64,000 nucleotides of DNA from Tenrec ecaudatus (GCF_050624435.1 NC_134535.1:70800494-70864493); one strand, 5' to 3'; numbered from the stretch's first letter, positions 45,598-58,964 are shown. Notes: generated by a model not told the origin, from the sequence alone. Program-made: numbers and translations.

Positions 45598-46010
45598 TAC
45601 AACCATTGTAGAAGACCTCCTCTAGAAGGACAGACCGCTCTGCTAAGGATGAATGCCAAGCTGAAGACAGGAATCGGTCCTCCAGTCATGTAATCTTCTC
45701 ATCCGGTTCCCCAAGCAACAAGACGCTGTACCTGACTGATATTTATGATTCATATATCACTTCTTTTGTATATCTCTAAAACCGCTTAATTAAGAGGAGA
45801 CCGCCCCTCAGCTGGGGGCAGGTTCTCAGGCTGGGAGCAGAGGAAGAGGTTCAGTCTGTTCGTGTTATATAGCATACAGTCCTGGTCACCCAGCTCAATA
45901 TATTTTCTACGAGGGTCCTTAGTAAGCCTTAAACATTCATGTCCAGAGGTGGAGGAGGCACAAATCTATCTCAGAGAAAGGGGACTGTCCTTCTATTGTT
46001 GGGGAACCCA
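45598..46010 (+). mobile_element. Possible LTR fragment (R/U5-like)
   Basis: Follows the L1 remnant. Contains 'cttaattaagaggagaccg', 'cccagctcaatatattttc' (a possible mutated AATAAA) and a GC-rich 'ctgggggcaggttctcagg'. The texture is that of a gammaretrovirus-like R/U5, but I find no flanking duplication, so this is tentative. Confidence 0.3.
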
Positions 46011-46865
46011 GAAGGGGCAACCTGCCACTGGAGGAAAATGCTTAAAATTCCTTATACAGAACTCCTATGGGACAATATGTCTCTATTATATTCCTTATTG
46101 GATAATTAAAAAAAAATTAATTGGGATTGATACATGTATCAATTAATTCCCCAGTTCAATCACTTCCAGTAGAATTGTATATTTGCTACCACAGTCTTTG
46201 GCCTAATTTCAACCAGCCCTTGGCAAGTTAGGGACATGTCATGGACCATGTGACGCTATACTTTGTCTTTTCAAGATACACAACCTCTGTCATAGGCCTG
46301 AATTAAATGACCTGAACTTTACCTTGAACACATCTGTAACAGATCAAAGGAGGTGAAATACTTCTTTGGATTTGAGACTGAAACACTCTAGTGTGAGAAG
46401 AAACAATGACAAACACCCCTTGATCGTGGATGTGGAAATTTTCGGGCTATGTTTCAAATCTCCTGTTTTGAGGGTGTCAAATAATTAGCAATTTAAGACT
46501 ACCGTATCTTTGCTACTTTCTTTATTTTTATATAGCATGTCTTAGTCTCGCAGGCATAGTTCTGCGTTAATGATGAAGTTTTCAGTTGCTTAAGTATTTA
46601 AGCAAGTCAACAATCCATTTCCATCTAAAAAGATGCTCTCTAATCGGATACTTACTTTATCACAATGCTATCTTACATTGCATTCCATTGACTAAATTGA
46701 TGATACTATCATATAATTACCATAGGGATTCGTTAAAATATTCCCCAATAAAATTATAATGATGTTTCTAAAGCAGACCCAGGATATATATAAACCATAG
46801 ATATATGAATGAAGTTTGGATTTGCACTTAATAACAAACACTAATCTAAAGAATAATTTGTGTTT
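46011..46865. other. Unrecognised; short L1-like fragment
   Basis: About 46145-46215 resembles the antisense L1 3'-UTR words at 29440-29500 ('agttcaatcacttccagtag', 'ttgctaccacag'). The rest is unassigned. Confidence 0.3.
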
Positions 46866-46869
46866 ATCA

Positions 46870-47765
46870 TGTGGTTCCACTTGCTCCTGGCCCACCTGAA
46901 TAGATGGCTAAAGATGTGGGTGCTTTAGTAAAGTGAGATATGGAAAGACAATGATGCCCTGCTGTTAGAAAGAACAGTGCCTGGGGCAGAAAGCCTTGTC
47001 TTAAAACAAACAATGAGGTGTTAACTAAATTCATCCAAAAGAAGCACACCAGCCTGTGAGATCCAAGGCTTGTGAATAATAGGATCCAAGAATGGATAGA
47101 GTAATCTTATTGGAGCTTAAATGCAGAGCATCTGTTTTGCAGAGGCTTTGGATGACAGTGAAAGTCTAAATCCATGTGCCTGGTCCCCACCTGGATTCAG
47201 TCTGCAGCAAATTCTTGGTGACCATTGGCCAGGGTTGTGAATAGCCTTGTTATGAGGTGGAAGGCACTGGGGAGTGGTTGACTGCTGATGCAGTTAGGCT
47301 AAGATTTCAAACCTTATCATTTGTTTCTCTTTTGATCCATTTTAATGTTTTTCCGGTTTTAATTATTTTTCACTTTCTTTTAGATTGAGGGGTTTCTTTT
47401 TGTTTTGAAACTGTAAATATGTATAACTTCTGTGGAAAACTCTGGCACTATCTCAGAAAACTGGGAATGGAAAGTCCATATGATACAGCCACCGCTCTGA
47501 TGGATATATGCCCTAAGAAGTAAGAGTCATAACACAGACTTATGCACACCCAAGTTCATTGAGGCACTGCTCACAAAAGCAAGAAGATGGATAAACCACA
47601 ATTTCCATCATTAGAAGAATGTATAAAGGAACTCTGGTATACACATGCAATAGAATTCTATGCATCATTTAAAAAATGTAGAAAACAGGAAGCAACTCAT
47701 GGTATGGGTCCATCTGGAGAACATGATGTTGAGTGAAATCACCCAGTCACAAATATTTAAAGCTT
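46870..47765 (+). mobile_element. L1 3'-region fragments
   Basis: Positions 46900-47075 share 'aagaagcacaccagcctgtg' with the L1 3'-end family. Positions 47100-47400 resemble the upstream 3' UTR also seen at 37862 ('ttgtttctcttttgatcca'). Positions 47410-47760 are plus-strand L1 3' sequence ('gtccatatgatacagcca', 'ggatggataaaccaca'-like, 'tgttgagtgaaatcacccag'). Confidence 0.5.
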
Positions 47766-47769
47766 GATT

Positions 47770-49328
47770 GTTTCCAGTTTCCTTTTGTAATGGCAGGTTG
47801 GATAACAATGCTTGGAGTTTTACAGGAAGAGCAGTATAAATAATAACAGCAGACAGATCACAAGCAGCATTATTTTTGACATAAACATTATGTTAAAATT
47901 ATTCTAGGTTTGAATTTTTAAGTATGATACCATTTACTTTGGGTATATTTTATCACACAAATGATGTATCCATTGGAACATAATTTCTCAAGGACTGTTT
48001 AAATAATGTTTTAAAATATTTCTTCACAAATATTTTTGTTCTGTTTTCTTTTCACACATCATCCTCAAATCCTAGTAATCCCTCCTTCATTTTTTTAAAT
48101 ATTTGAAGTTAATTTTAATTTATTTTCTACATAAGGTCTTTATTTTCTCCTGCTTGTGTCATTTTAATAATTTCCTGTGAAAAATGGTTGCTTGTGTTAT
48201 GAAATAGAGATTCTTGTGAAATAGAGACTGTCACTCTTTGATCAGTTCTGTGTCCTGACTGCTCAGCACAATGCCTGGATGCAATAAGGAGGTTTTAAAA
48301 GAGTTGATAAATGAACGATTAAATGAGTCAATAAATGAAAAATGAAGATAAAGGGTCTGATTAAATTTTCCCTTCTCTCCTATAAATATCCAATTCATAA
48401 TCAGACTAATCAAGTGTTTGCCTCACAGCATCTTCCTTCTAAAGAATATAGATTGAATCACCATTTTTCTCAGAATAAATTACTTCCACTACTTTGAAAA
48501 CTCATCAAGTTCTTTAAATTACCTAAGAAACTAATTCTACCAGATTTATTATGATTTTCTCTCCATATTGATATCGTATCACAAATCTGTGATTATTTAA
48601 AATATAAAAATAATAAGAAAATCCAAACCTGCAAAGAATTCAAAATGCTGTTCCAAAAATAAATAAATAATTAATTAGCAAACAGTCATTTGGAGTAATG
48701 GCTAATAGTAGTGTTCAGAAAATTCCCCTTTGGATATTTCAATGACTGTAGGATATTAAAACTATTTTGTGCTTCATTCAAATTTCCTCTTCCGCTTGCA
48801 TTCAAATTGGTCTTTATACCTTTTTTTCCTATTAATTTTCTCTTCTGTGCATTCCATTATTACTGAATACCGTGAGAAAGTGTTCAAACTCCAGCTGCAG
48901 CATGGAAGCAGTAGGTTATAGGAGCCACGTGCTTGCTCTTCTCCTGTGATAATTCCCTTTACCTCCGTGGACTTCAGTTTTCAGTTCTGTAAAACTGGAA
49001 TAAAAATGTGAAGAATAATACGTTAGAATCAAATATTTTTATTATTGGTAAAAGAGTTATTGCCACACACTTTATTGTCACTGGTTGTCTAAAATTTTGT
49101 CTCTGGATTAGTCTTCATATGTACAATAAAATTAGTAATTATATAGTGATTCAATAAAATATGGCACGAATAAATGCCTTTGTTTTTAACATAAAAGAGA
49201 GCTTCGTAAAATTTGTGGAGAAATGGAAATAAAATATTATGGAATTTCTTAGGAACTTCTTGAAGTCCTATAATATTTCCTGAAAGCTTACATTTTTGAA
49301 GGTATAAATCACACGCTTTTGGGTAGGT
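47770..49328. other. Mostly unrecognised; L2/MIR-type tail
   Basis: About 48235-48345 on the plus strand resembles the widespread mammalian tail 'gcctggcac...tcaataaatg...aatgaatg' of L2/MIR. Nothing else is assignable. Confidence 0.35.
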
Positions 49329-49329
49329 A

Positions 49330-49790
49330 CCATTGAGTAGGTCCCATTCCATAGTGAGCCTATACAGAACAGAACGAAACACTGCAGGGTCCTGCACATC
49401 CTTGAACTTGTTTCGATGCCTGAGCCCACTGTGGCAGCCCCAGTGTCAATCTTCTCATGGAGAGCCTTCCTGTTTTTCACTGCCCTTTCACTTTACCAAG
49501 CGTGATGTCTTTCTCCAGGGATTGGTCTTCCCTGACAGTATGTCCAGAGTATGTAAGATGAAATCTTTCTGTCCTTGCTTGTAAGGAGAATTTGACCATA
49601 TTTCTTCCAAGACATATTGGTTTGTCCTTTTAGTAGGGCATGGTTCTTTCAATATTCTTCAGCATTATATTTCAAATGCATATATTCTTCTTCGGTGTTT
49701 CTTATTCAATGTCCAGCTTTCATGCAACTGAGGAAATGGAGAACAACATGGCTTAGATCAGGCTCTTTTTGTCTTAAAGTAATCTTTTTA
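49330..49790 (-). mobile_element. RTE/BovB-class LINE, 3' part of ORF and tail
   Basis: Antisense: 'cagaacgaaacactgcaggg' (complement of the tail), 'aagcgtgatgtctttctcca', 'acagtatgtccagagtatg', 'attgtccagctttcatgca'-like sequence. It corresponds to the segment at 17100-17400 plus the 3' tail region of 5225. Confidence 0.75.
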
Positions 49791-50120
49791 AAACTCAAAA
49801 GAGAACATGAAGAGCATGAAATATTTTGGTCATGCTATTTCAAACCCACAGATTGAAGTGCCATGTGGATATGTATGTAGATATATATAGATATATAATT
49901 ATAAACATTTTGGTGATAAGTAGGTTATTATGATTTAAAGCAGATTATCATCAAAACGTATTGTCTTTTGTTAATTATAATAGAAAAGAATGTACTCAAC
50001 CTATCTCCACTTTCTTTTATATTGAGGAAAATTGATGGTTAATGTGGTAAATGTTTGATATAGATAATATTAAATAAGGCTCAATGTAAGTACATAGTAT
50101 ATAATTATGTATTTATATAT

Positions 50121-51078
50121 GAGGGGGTACCCCTCACCCCCCCCCAAAAAAAAGGCTCCGCTGGGTGGAGCTTTCCTAGTATGTATTTTTCCTACTAGGT
50201 GAGCATCTAGCAGCCTGCTCTGAGTTAGTGCACCCGGTGGTGTTTCTCGGGAAGGGTCTCTGTGGTCACACTGAATCTTTTTTTTTTTTTTTTGGTGAAA
50301 GAAATTTCACTTAAACCTCATTTTTTTGTGATGGCCAATTTAAGGAATAGTGTGTGGCTAAAAAAAAATTTGATTCCTGCTCTAGAAAAATTCTGCAGAA
50401 ACTGTTGTGACATTGGACACAGCTTACAAGAGCAACTATGGGAAACACTCAAGTGTAAGAGTGGTTTTCTCGATTCATAAAAGGTGAAACGTCAATTCAT
50501 GATAAACTCTGTTGTGGATGTCTGTTAACTTTTTCAATGAATGAAAATGTTGACAGAAATATCTACTTATAGTTCAATTTGGAGTTCACTGCACCAGGTC
50601 AGACTGTTAATCAAGCTTTCTATTTAGAGGTTCTGAAAGACAGTGTAACAGTGTGCAATAGAAAAGGCCTGATTTGTGGCAGGTGGGGACATTTTTTGCC
50701 ACCACGAAAATGCATTCACTCACACAGCCATCTCAGTGCACCAGTTTTAGGCAAAAAACAGCATGCCTCTCTTGCCCCACACACCTCACTCACCTGAACT
50801 TACTCACTGAGACCTCTTTTAGTTTCCAAAACTTCAGAGGAACTTGAAAGGCCAGTGATTTGACAAGATAGAAGAGTTGAAGGAAAAAGGGGGGCTGTGC
50901 TATGAGCCAACCAAACAGATGTGTTTGAAAAATGTTTCCAAGAATGGAATTGCAGATATGACAAATGGGTTAGGTATGCTGGAGAGTACCTTGAAGATGA
51001 TAAAGTTGCTAGGTAAAATGAACAAATAAATGCACAGCTTTGAAAAAAATTCTTTTGTTTGGGGGATGTACCCCTTTG
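50121..51078 (+). mobile_element. Mariner element, copy 3, longest in the window
   Basis: About 958 bp with inverted ends ('gagggggtacccctcaccc' left; 'gggggatgtacccctttg' right) and TA next to both. A full mariner is about 1.3 kb. Positions 50290-50560 hold the N-terminal DNA-binding region; the frame at 50459-50554 reads EWFSRFIKGETSIHD...ENVD, matching the conserved WFxRFKxGxxS block of mariner transposases. Then about 0.4 kb, including the first catalytic aspartate, is missing. The sequence resumes at EFTAPGQTVNQAFYLEVL (50579 on) and runs through the C-terminal half with frameshifts. It cannot encode a transposase. Confidence 0.8.
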
Positions 51079-51084
51079 TACATA

Positions 51085-51675
51085 AATTGCCCAAATCACC
51101 TTCAAAACTGTGTTTTATTAAGCAGCATCAGTAAATCTCGCCCCCCAAAACTTAAAAAGTAGTATTTAACAATGTGACTTTAGCTTCAATGCTTCTTGAT
51201 GATTTGCCTCACATTATTTTACCTCATGGGTTGAATCTTATTTCTAGAAGTGATAAGGTAATATTTGTTATTCATTCACCAGCAATGATAATCATATTTT
51301 AAAATTTATATTCAAAGCAGACAACAAGCATGAAATAACATGACCAGAATATTTTATGTTCTTCATGTGAGAAATCTATTTGAAGGTAGTCGACAAACAG
51401 AAAAAGCTCAGTAGGCAGTAACTCTGTTTGCTTTTATGCTTTTCATCGGGAAGAAAACTCCAACGAGAAAAGTCAAGCACCTTGAATCATCTATGCATTA
51501 TTCATTGTAAATCAACAAACATCTGCCCTGGTCTTCTGAATGTAACTTCTAGGGTCTCAGTGGATACATGATACTGGAATTTATATGTTCACTTTTTCCA
51601 ATATTTGATGAAACTTAAGATAACAGGGTTTGGGATCATAACCTTTTCACTAATGCATGCATATTATACACCTCA
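51085..51675. other. Unrecognised stretch
   Basis: Nothing assignable. Confidence 0.3.
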
Positions 51676-51677
51676 AA

Positions 51678-51870
51678 ATCAACTGGAATTAAGTAGATCC
51701 TGATTTATTGGGACCCTCTAGAAAAGAGTGAAACTGTTCTACAGGGTTACCAAGGCTATACATCTTTATGAAGGCAGATTGCTGCACCTGTCACCTATGT
51801 AGTGGCTCAAGGGTTTGAACCACTGACTTTTTGGTTTACAGTAAAGAACTATACTATGCCCCAGAGCTCC
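51678..51870 (-). mobile_element. AfroSINE-like SINE
   Basis: Minus-strand copy: 'agtagatcctgatttattgg', 'tctttatgaaggcagattgc', 'gggtttgaaccactgac', ending 'actatgccccagagctcc'. Confidence 0.75.
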
Positions 51871-51874
51871 ATGT

Positions 51875-53200
51875 ATATCATATAACACCATCTTATTATA
51901 ATTTTTATTTCCATTGAAATCAACTTCTTCAATATTGCTGAAACAAAAATTAAATTATAAATATTTTTGATATTGATATTAGAGAAAAAGAGGCATAGGA
52001 TTCACTCAAAATATGTCTCCCAAACATTGAAAAGCTATTCTATTCAATATAAATACATTTGTGATATAGTAAAACATGATACTAATATTATCATATTTAA
52101 ATTGTTTCATTTATAAATCATATACATAGTCCAATGTATACAATTTCATAATAATGAATGTATTATATTAATGTAAGAAAATATAAAACTCCACTCAGCA
52201 GGTGTATTGCTCTTGTCAAGGAGAGGTTAAGAAAAATCTGAAAGTTAATATAAATACCTGTAAAGAAAATGTCAGCTCAAAGTTTTTCAAATTTGCACTA
52301 TATTTGTTGTCCCCATGAAAAGATGTTAATGGATTCACTGCTTGATTGTAGAGTACCATTTCTGTCCTGCTAAATAAAAGGTAATGCAGTTCCTTCAACA
52401 GATGGTAGCTCAATTTTCTTTTTCTGAAATTTAAAAAAGTATTTTAAATGAGTATATAAAGTGTAGGATAATCTTACAAACATTTTTAAAAACTATTAAT
52501 GTGCTTATCACCCAAAAAACTGAAACTCAGAACTTTTTCTAGTAAATCATATCACATATTGATTATCTAATAATAAGCCTTATAGAGCTAAGATGAAAAC
52601 GTCAGGTTTTTAGGGTATAGAGGGGAAAACACTGAACAATTAATGGAAAACTAGTTAGAAATTTTCCTAATGCTGTTTTCTAATTTGGGAGAAAGATGGG
52701 GCTGTTTGATTCAGTAAAGATTTATAACCTCAGAAAAACTGAGAAAATGGCTGTGATTTAGAATCACTTCTAAGGCAATATTTGGTTTGTTCTTGTTTTA
52801 CTTGTTGTCATTGTTATCCAATGTAATAACATCTATTAAACAAGTGATATAGCAATATTTTATTTTTATAATTCTATCAGATAGAAATGCATTTTTGAAA
52901 GAAACCTTATTTGTTATAATAAACCTTTCCTGCCTTCTTTTAAGTCTTCATTTATATGGTAATTTCATTAATTTCCTTATATTTTTAGAAATGCTATTCA
53001 TTTACATTCATATTTATCATTTATTTTATATGGGATTAGTTGAATAATAATAGCAATAATAGTAATGAGGACTACCATTATTACAGATTTCCTACTTGCT
53101 ATATGTGTTAAGTGTTCTGTTTTCACAATAATATTTTATGCTCATAATTGCCTTTTGAAGAAATATTATTTTGATATTTTAAATATGCATATAAAGAATG
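51875..53200. other. AT-rich; one MIR/L2-like fragment
   Basis: About 53085-53180 on the plus strand has the word order of MIR/L2 ('ttgctatatgtgttaagtg', 'cacaataatattttatgc'). The minus strand has a 65-codon open frame at 52216-52413 that follows an acceptor-like 'aaatttcag', too weak to call. Confidence 0.3.
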
Positions 53201-53204
53201 TCCT

Positions 53205-53985
53205 GCTATTGAAGGATATGTCATCTGGGTTCTTAAAGACTTGAAGGTGGACAAGCAGCCATCTAGCTCAGAAGCAACAAAGCCCACATGAAAGAAGCAC
53301 ACCAGCCTGTGTGATCACAAGGTGTTGAAGGGATCAGGTATCAGGCATCAAGGAAAAAATATATCATTGTGAATGAGGGGGAGTGCAGAGTGGAGACCCA
53401 AAGCCTATCTGTAGGCAATTGGACATCCCCTTAAAGAAGGCTCGCAGGGAGGAGATGGGCGAGCCAGGGTGCAGTGTAGCAACAATGAAATATACAACTT
53501 TCCTCTAGTTCTTAAATGCTCCCCCCCACCTCCAACTATCATGATCCCAGATCAGATGATGGACACTGGTACAGATAAGAACTGGAAACACAGGGGATTC
53601 AGGACAGATGATCCCTTCAGGGCCAGTGCTGAGAGTAGCAATACTGGGAGGGTGAAGGGAAGGTTGGGTAGAAAGGGGGTACTGATTACAAGGATCTACA
53701 TATAACCTCCTCCCTGGGGAATGGACAACTGAAAAGTGGGTGAAGGGAGAATTCAGACAGTGTAAGATATGACAAAATAATAATAATTTGTAAATTATCA
53801 AGGGTTCATGGGGGAAGGAGAAGCAGGGATGGCGGGGAAGAAGACCACGGGTTCAAGTAGAAAGCAAATTTTTTGAGAATGTTGATGGTAACAAATGTAC
53901 AAATGTGCTTGACACAATGTATGGACGTATGGATGTATGGATTGTGATAAGAGTTGTACGAGCACCCAATAAAATGATTTTATAC
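53205..53985 (+). mobile_element. L1 3' end, long copy
   Basis: About 780 bp, colinear with 7739-8549: 'gggttcttaaagacttgaag', 'agaagcacaccagcctgtg', 'tgaatgagggggagtgcag', 'caatgaaatatacaactttc', 'actatcatgatcccag', 'caagggttcatgggggaagg', AATAAA near 53968 and a T/A-rich end. This copy shows the normal order of the two segments that are inverted at 34125. Open frames on both strands (53469-54016) lie inside it. Confidence 0.8.
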
Positions 53986-53989
53986 ATAT

Positions 53990-56150
53990 ATATGTGTGTG
54001 TATGTATAGAACGCAATCATTAATAGATATAATTTGAAGCAGAAAGTTTCAAACTTGGCAATTATTGTATTAACTGATATTTGTGCTATTCTTAATGTAT
54101 CCTTTTGTGGTGTCTCATGAATCAAAAAGGATTAAGTGACATTTCTTGTAAGGCATTTGGGAGGAAACCAATAATACTGAAAGAAAGACTTTATAACACC
54201 CTACTGCAAAAGTACCTAGAACAGTCTTAAAGAGCCTGATTCCAACCTTATCATTCAACAAATTAATAGTCTGGCTTCATTACGCAGTCACAAGGGCCTC
54301 TTCACTGTCACCTCTAATCCCGCCCACAGCCACATCTACATTCCAGATCTTCATTTGTTGTTTGAGTTTATATGATTCTCGTTTCTACTTTTCATTCACA
54401 TTGTGTTTTGAACATCTTATTCTCCAACTAAGCCCTAGTTTTACTTACTAATTTGTCATTCTAGCACTTAATTTTTTATGTGCTACTTCTATGTTTAGTC
54501 TAGATACAAGCAGGTCAATCAGTCAACTGATAGTTTTTGGTCACCTAGACATCTAGACGTGTTCCTTAGCTAAGAAAACATATTACTTTTTAATGTCTGC
54601 ATTCTGGATATATGTTTTCCATTTCCACAGATTCATAAACCCTGATATCACTTTTAACAGTTCAGTTATAGGTGTATGGATTTTGCTTCACCCATAAAGG
54701 CAATTAAGTTTGTTACCATTTAGTAAAATAGCACACAGTATCATTAGGAGAGCTTATACAGTCTGAGGTGGTATTGTCATGCCTCTTGAGTTTAAATCCA
54801 GATCTTAGCCTTTGCTATGTATTTATAATAAATTTGGTTGTGGCAGTATATGACAGATACAGTAATCTTGCAAAGGGAACTTTACATTTCTATCTCTATA
54901 TCTCTTATCAGACAAGTTGGAATAATAATGTGTTGTACTGTAATGTTATAGTGCCAATGAGGTATTGTAAGTGAAGAGGTTAGCATGAACTTTGGTCAAT
55001 TGGAAGTGTTCATGTAATAGACATTATAATTATTTACCATTTTGCCATTTCCACTTTCAGTGTAGTCAAAAAGAGTTGTATCCACTTATTACCTATACCT
55101 GTGTTATAACATCAAGCTGTTTCTCATACACAGGGTATTATTTCTGCCCATGCTTCCTGCGGTAGCAACCTCTGGTAGGAATGAACATCCTTTTTCTATG
55201 CAGCTTGCTTCACATCCAATAAGGCTCTGATAAAATGTAATCTCTTGTCTTTAAATTTACATGGGTCTTTCAGGAACAATAAGTTATCCTGTTTTCTCAT
55301 CATACATTTTATAGATCTCTAACAAGACATCTGTCAAATGAAGTGTAAATCATTATTTATAATAACCATTACCAATTATTGAACATCTGCTATGTGCTGA
55401 GAATTCTGTTTTATTTGTATTTAAGCTTCAAAATAATCCCCACATTTAACTACTAGTAGCTTCTTTATCCCGTTATGTACATTCAACTCAGCAAAATTGT
55501 ATTATCTAGGACAAAAAGAAATGTATCTTTAAAGAGTGTGCCCTCTCTGTGGTGGCCTAAGCATGAGTTTAACTCATGTTTATATGATGTCAAAATAGGT
55601 TTCAATCACAATATAGAAGTAGTAGGTATCACCTTCCTTTCAAAAATCTCAGAGCAGGGATCATACCTTATTCATAATTGTTTAAACTTCATCACCTGGA
55701 GGAACGTCTAACCTAGAATAGAAAATGTTCAAAATATATACAAAATCTTTGATTATTATGTTCTTATAATACCTGAAAGATACGAATGCAAGTCTTATCA
55801 AATTGTGTGCCTTTAACATCCATGGAATAATTTACTAGAAGACAGTCGTGTCGTAGATTTTTCAGAGAGATTCAAGATCATCTCTGAGTAATCTTTTTCT
55901 CCAAAAGAAAGAGCTCAACATCAAAAGCTGAATATCAAGAACATAATCATGGCGATACACGGTGACGATCAGCAACACAGATGCAATGTATTTAATGTGA
56001 CAGTCTGATAACCATGAATTCTTTCTCATTTGTGTGCAAGTCTTCTGTGTGGTTTGGCTGATACATCGGGTTATGCTGAGATCCTGGTTGGCCATCTCAT
56101 GCCTTTGTGATAAACCGGTATATTGAAGGGGGGCTAGCTTAGGAGCCTTC
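53990..56150. other. Mostly unrecognised; MIR-like fragment
   Basis: A TG/TA simple repeat lies at 53980-54005. About 55370-55500 on the plus strand resembles MIR/L2 ('ttattgaacatctgctatgtgctgag'-type start). No gene is seen. Confidence 0.35.
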
Positions 56151-56154
56151 TGAA

Positions 56155-56302
56155 TTCAAACTCACTGCCATCGATTCCATGCTGATTCATAGCAACGACT
56201 TATGAGTTTCTGAGACTGCTGACGGGAGTAGAAAGCCCAGTCTTTCTCCTGTAGAGTTGATGGTGCTTTCAAACTGCCGACCAGGAGGATCACAGTCCAA
56301 TG
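56155..56302 (-). mobile_element. AfroSINE-like SINE
   Basis: Minus-strand copy: 'actcactgccatcgattcca', 'agtttctgagactgctgac', 'gggagtagaaagcccagtct', 'ttcaaactgccgacc'. It is well preserved. Confidence 0.8.
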
Positions 56303-56304
56303 TT

Positions 56305-58960
56305 AAATGAAGATGAACTGTCTCTCTTCCATGTGATCTTTTACTATCTAGCAGGCTGGCTTGGGAAATTTCTCATGGCAAAGAGAACCAAGGAAGTGAG
56401 AAGATGGGCATATGGCTTCTTGAGTCTTAGCTTAGAATAAACCAAAGGCATTTCCAATACGTTATATTGGACAGTGCAAGCCCAAGATTGGTCCAGATTT
56501 AGGATATGAGGAAGTAGACTTCACTTCTTGATGAGAAGTTGTATAAACTAAATTACAAAGGACAGAATTATAGGGAGGCCATTAATTTGGAATACCAACA
56601 ATAATTAATCAACAAAAATTTATGACAGAGACTCAAAAAATATTTTTTGCTGTGGAGTAGCATCATTGATAAGTGGGCCATCTTTTGCATCACCATTTAA
56701 TTAACAGTTTATAGATAAGCACATTCTATTTATGTGCAGACACAATTATTAAACTATATATGAGTTATTTTAAACATAAATGTATTCCTTATTTCATAGA
56801 CTAATCCTAATTGGTTAATTGATTTAACAAGCATTAAACTGAGTACTAGAACTCTGAGGATACAGAGATTATTTTTGCTATTTGCCTCCAACGAGTTTAA
56901 CAAATCATAGAAGAGATGCTATGCGAGAAGTTAGTGATAATTTAATACCATACATGATATATGATTAGAAAGGCATAAAAATGATACCATTGGAGAAAGA
57001 AAATATTTTCACATTATAATCTTAGGACATGATGTCATAAAAGCCATATCTCAATTAGGGCTTAGGGAAGGCTAGGTTGGTGACAAGTGATGTTTTGGTA
57101 GAGGGAATGGGAATTGTAATTAAACTAAGGTTATGAAGCACAAGGCATGGATATTAGACAGGATATAAGACAGGGATATAGCAGATTTTAGGATAGATGA
57201 TGGCAGTAAGAAAAGCGCAGTAGGGAATGTTATGTTGAGGTGGAGTACACCCTACATTATTTTGGAAGCAGATCTTAGCACTTACGCTGTCTCTTCCTCT
57301 TGTATTTTATATTTAATTATTAAGCCAAAAAATGTAAGAGGAAGAAACAATTGCTAATTTGCTAGTACAAAGATTACTCATTAGCAGAGTCATGCATAAT
57401 AAATAGATAATAACTAAGGCCTAAATTTCAAAACAAAAAGAAATCCTTGCCAAATCTTTTCCTCAAAGTTTTGGATACAATAGTTTGAACAAAATAGAGT
57501 TAAGACTAGTTAGTACTTCAATATGAATATATACGAGCTCTTATTTCATGAACAGACACGTTTCCTACAAGAAAACATAGAAAACAATGTAATAAAAAAC
57601 TCACCTTATTGCTGTAAAATGATTACTGCAACAAGAACTTCTTGACAGAACAAATGAATGACTTTGAAACTGCGTTTATTACTGCAGGTGAAAATTGCAC
57701 GGAGCAGTATATGAACCTGGAACTTAATATATGAACCTGGAAATTTTTCTAGTTAAAAAAAGCTTGGGAGGCAGAATTTTCTCTCAGGTATTTAACCACT
57801 TTTTGCTAATACCACATCAGGCCTCTGAAATTGGCTCCTTTCATAAGCTACACTGAAGAACCACAACAAATAGAATGCTAGTTTCACCACCTTACGTGGA
57901 GGCATTGAAATCAGTTCCTTCTTGTACCACTGGATAAGGCCAAACTCTACTTACTTTTTATTACTATTATAAAGTTTTCAAATGAAAACGTAAGTTCTAT
58001 GCTTAACTAATATTTTATCAGATAGTCTCAAACACACCTCAGCAAATGTTGTGGAATAGATTTAAAGTACACATTGCTATTTCATTCTTTAGGTTGGCTA
58101 TTCATAACTTGAACTTAGAGTTTGCTCTTCACTTAAACAAATAAAGGAAAGTTTAATTTAGTTTCTAACTTCGCTCATACAACTTTTCAAAGTAAAACAT
58201 TAACTTGAATTTTCTTTGAAACATTTTCTGATTATACTCCATGAACAAAATTAAAGAAATCCATTTATTGCTTTTCATGTCTTAAACAGCATCAACATAT
58301 TTTTAATTATTCACTTTAATCCTAATGAAGATATTTTGAGGTCCATAATGTGTTTCTAATTGTTAGTTACCAACATGTTTTGCATAAATTATGATTGAAA
58401 ATTCTGTAATCTCTACCTATAGGTCTAGAACTGAACTCACCTCTGCTGTATTCACCTCTGAGTTAAATAACCAATCATTTAAGATTAAGAGCAATTTTTA
58501 CCCAAGTGAAAGGTACAGAGGGCTAGGAAAAAAAAGAAGAATAGAAATAGGTAACAGGGAGGAAATGGGGAAATCAATGATACATTGAAGACATTGCAAT
58601 GGATGAGTTGAATCAGAAGGTGTATGAATTATTGGATATGAAACTGTTATGTACTCTGTAAACATTTCCTTAATTCACAATAAAAAATTTTAAGAACCTA
58701 GATGACATCTAATTTAACATTGTAACACTTTTTGCCTTTTCTTGAAACTTCCAAACGATATCCCATACCGAAGTCTTCTGATTATATTTATTTCCATGCT
58801 TTCAATACATTAGAAGTATGCATGCTGAAATCATATAAATTGTTTGAGTGTCCGACCTTATGAATTTTATACATTATGTTACTAATTTGAGTAGCAAAAA
58901 TGATTGCTAAACATAATGCTATTTACATGTAAAGTTATATTTTTGTTGTTTAAATAGGTG
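56305..58960. other. Long unrecognised AT-rich stretch
   Basis: The only structure I note is a period-20 tandem duplication at 57708-57742 ('tatatgaacctgg' twice). This is the longest interval without a recognised repeat along with 22640-25215. Confidence 0.35.
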
Positions 58961-58964
58961 TTCT

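Noticed and set aside
50276..50293. Poly-T run as a Pol III terminator
   Set aside because: It lies inside the mariner N-terminal coding region and no Pol III gene precedes it.
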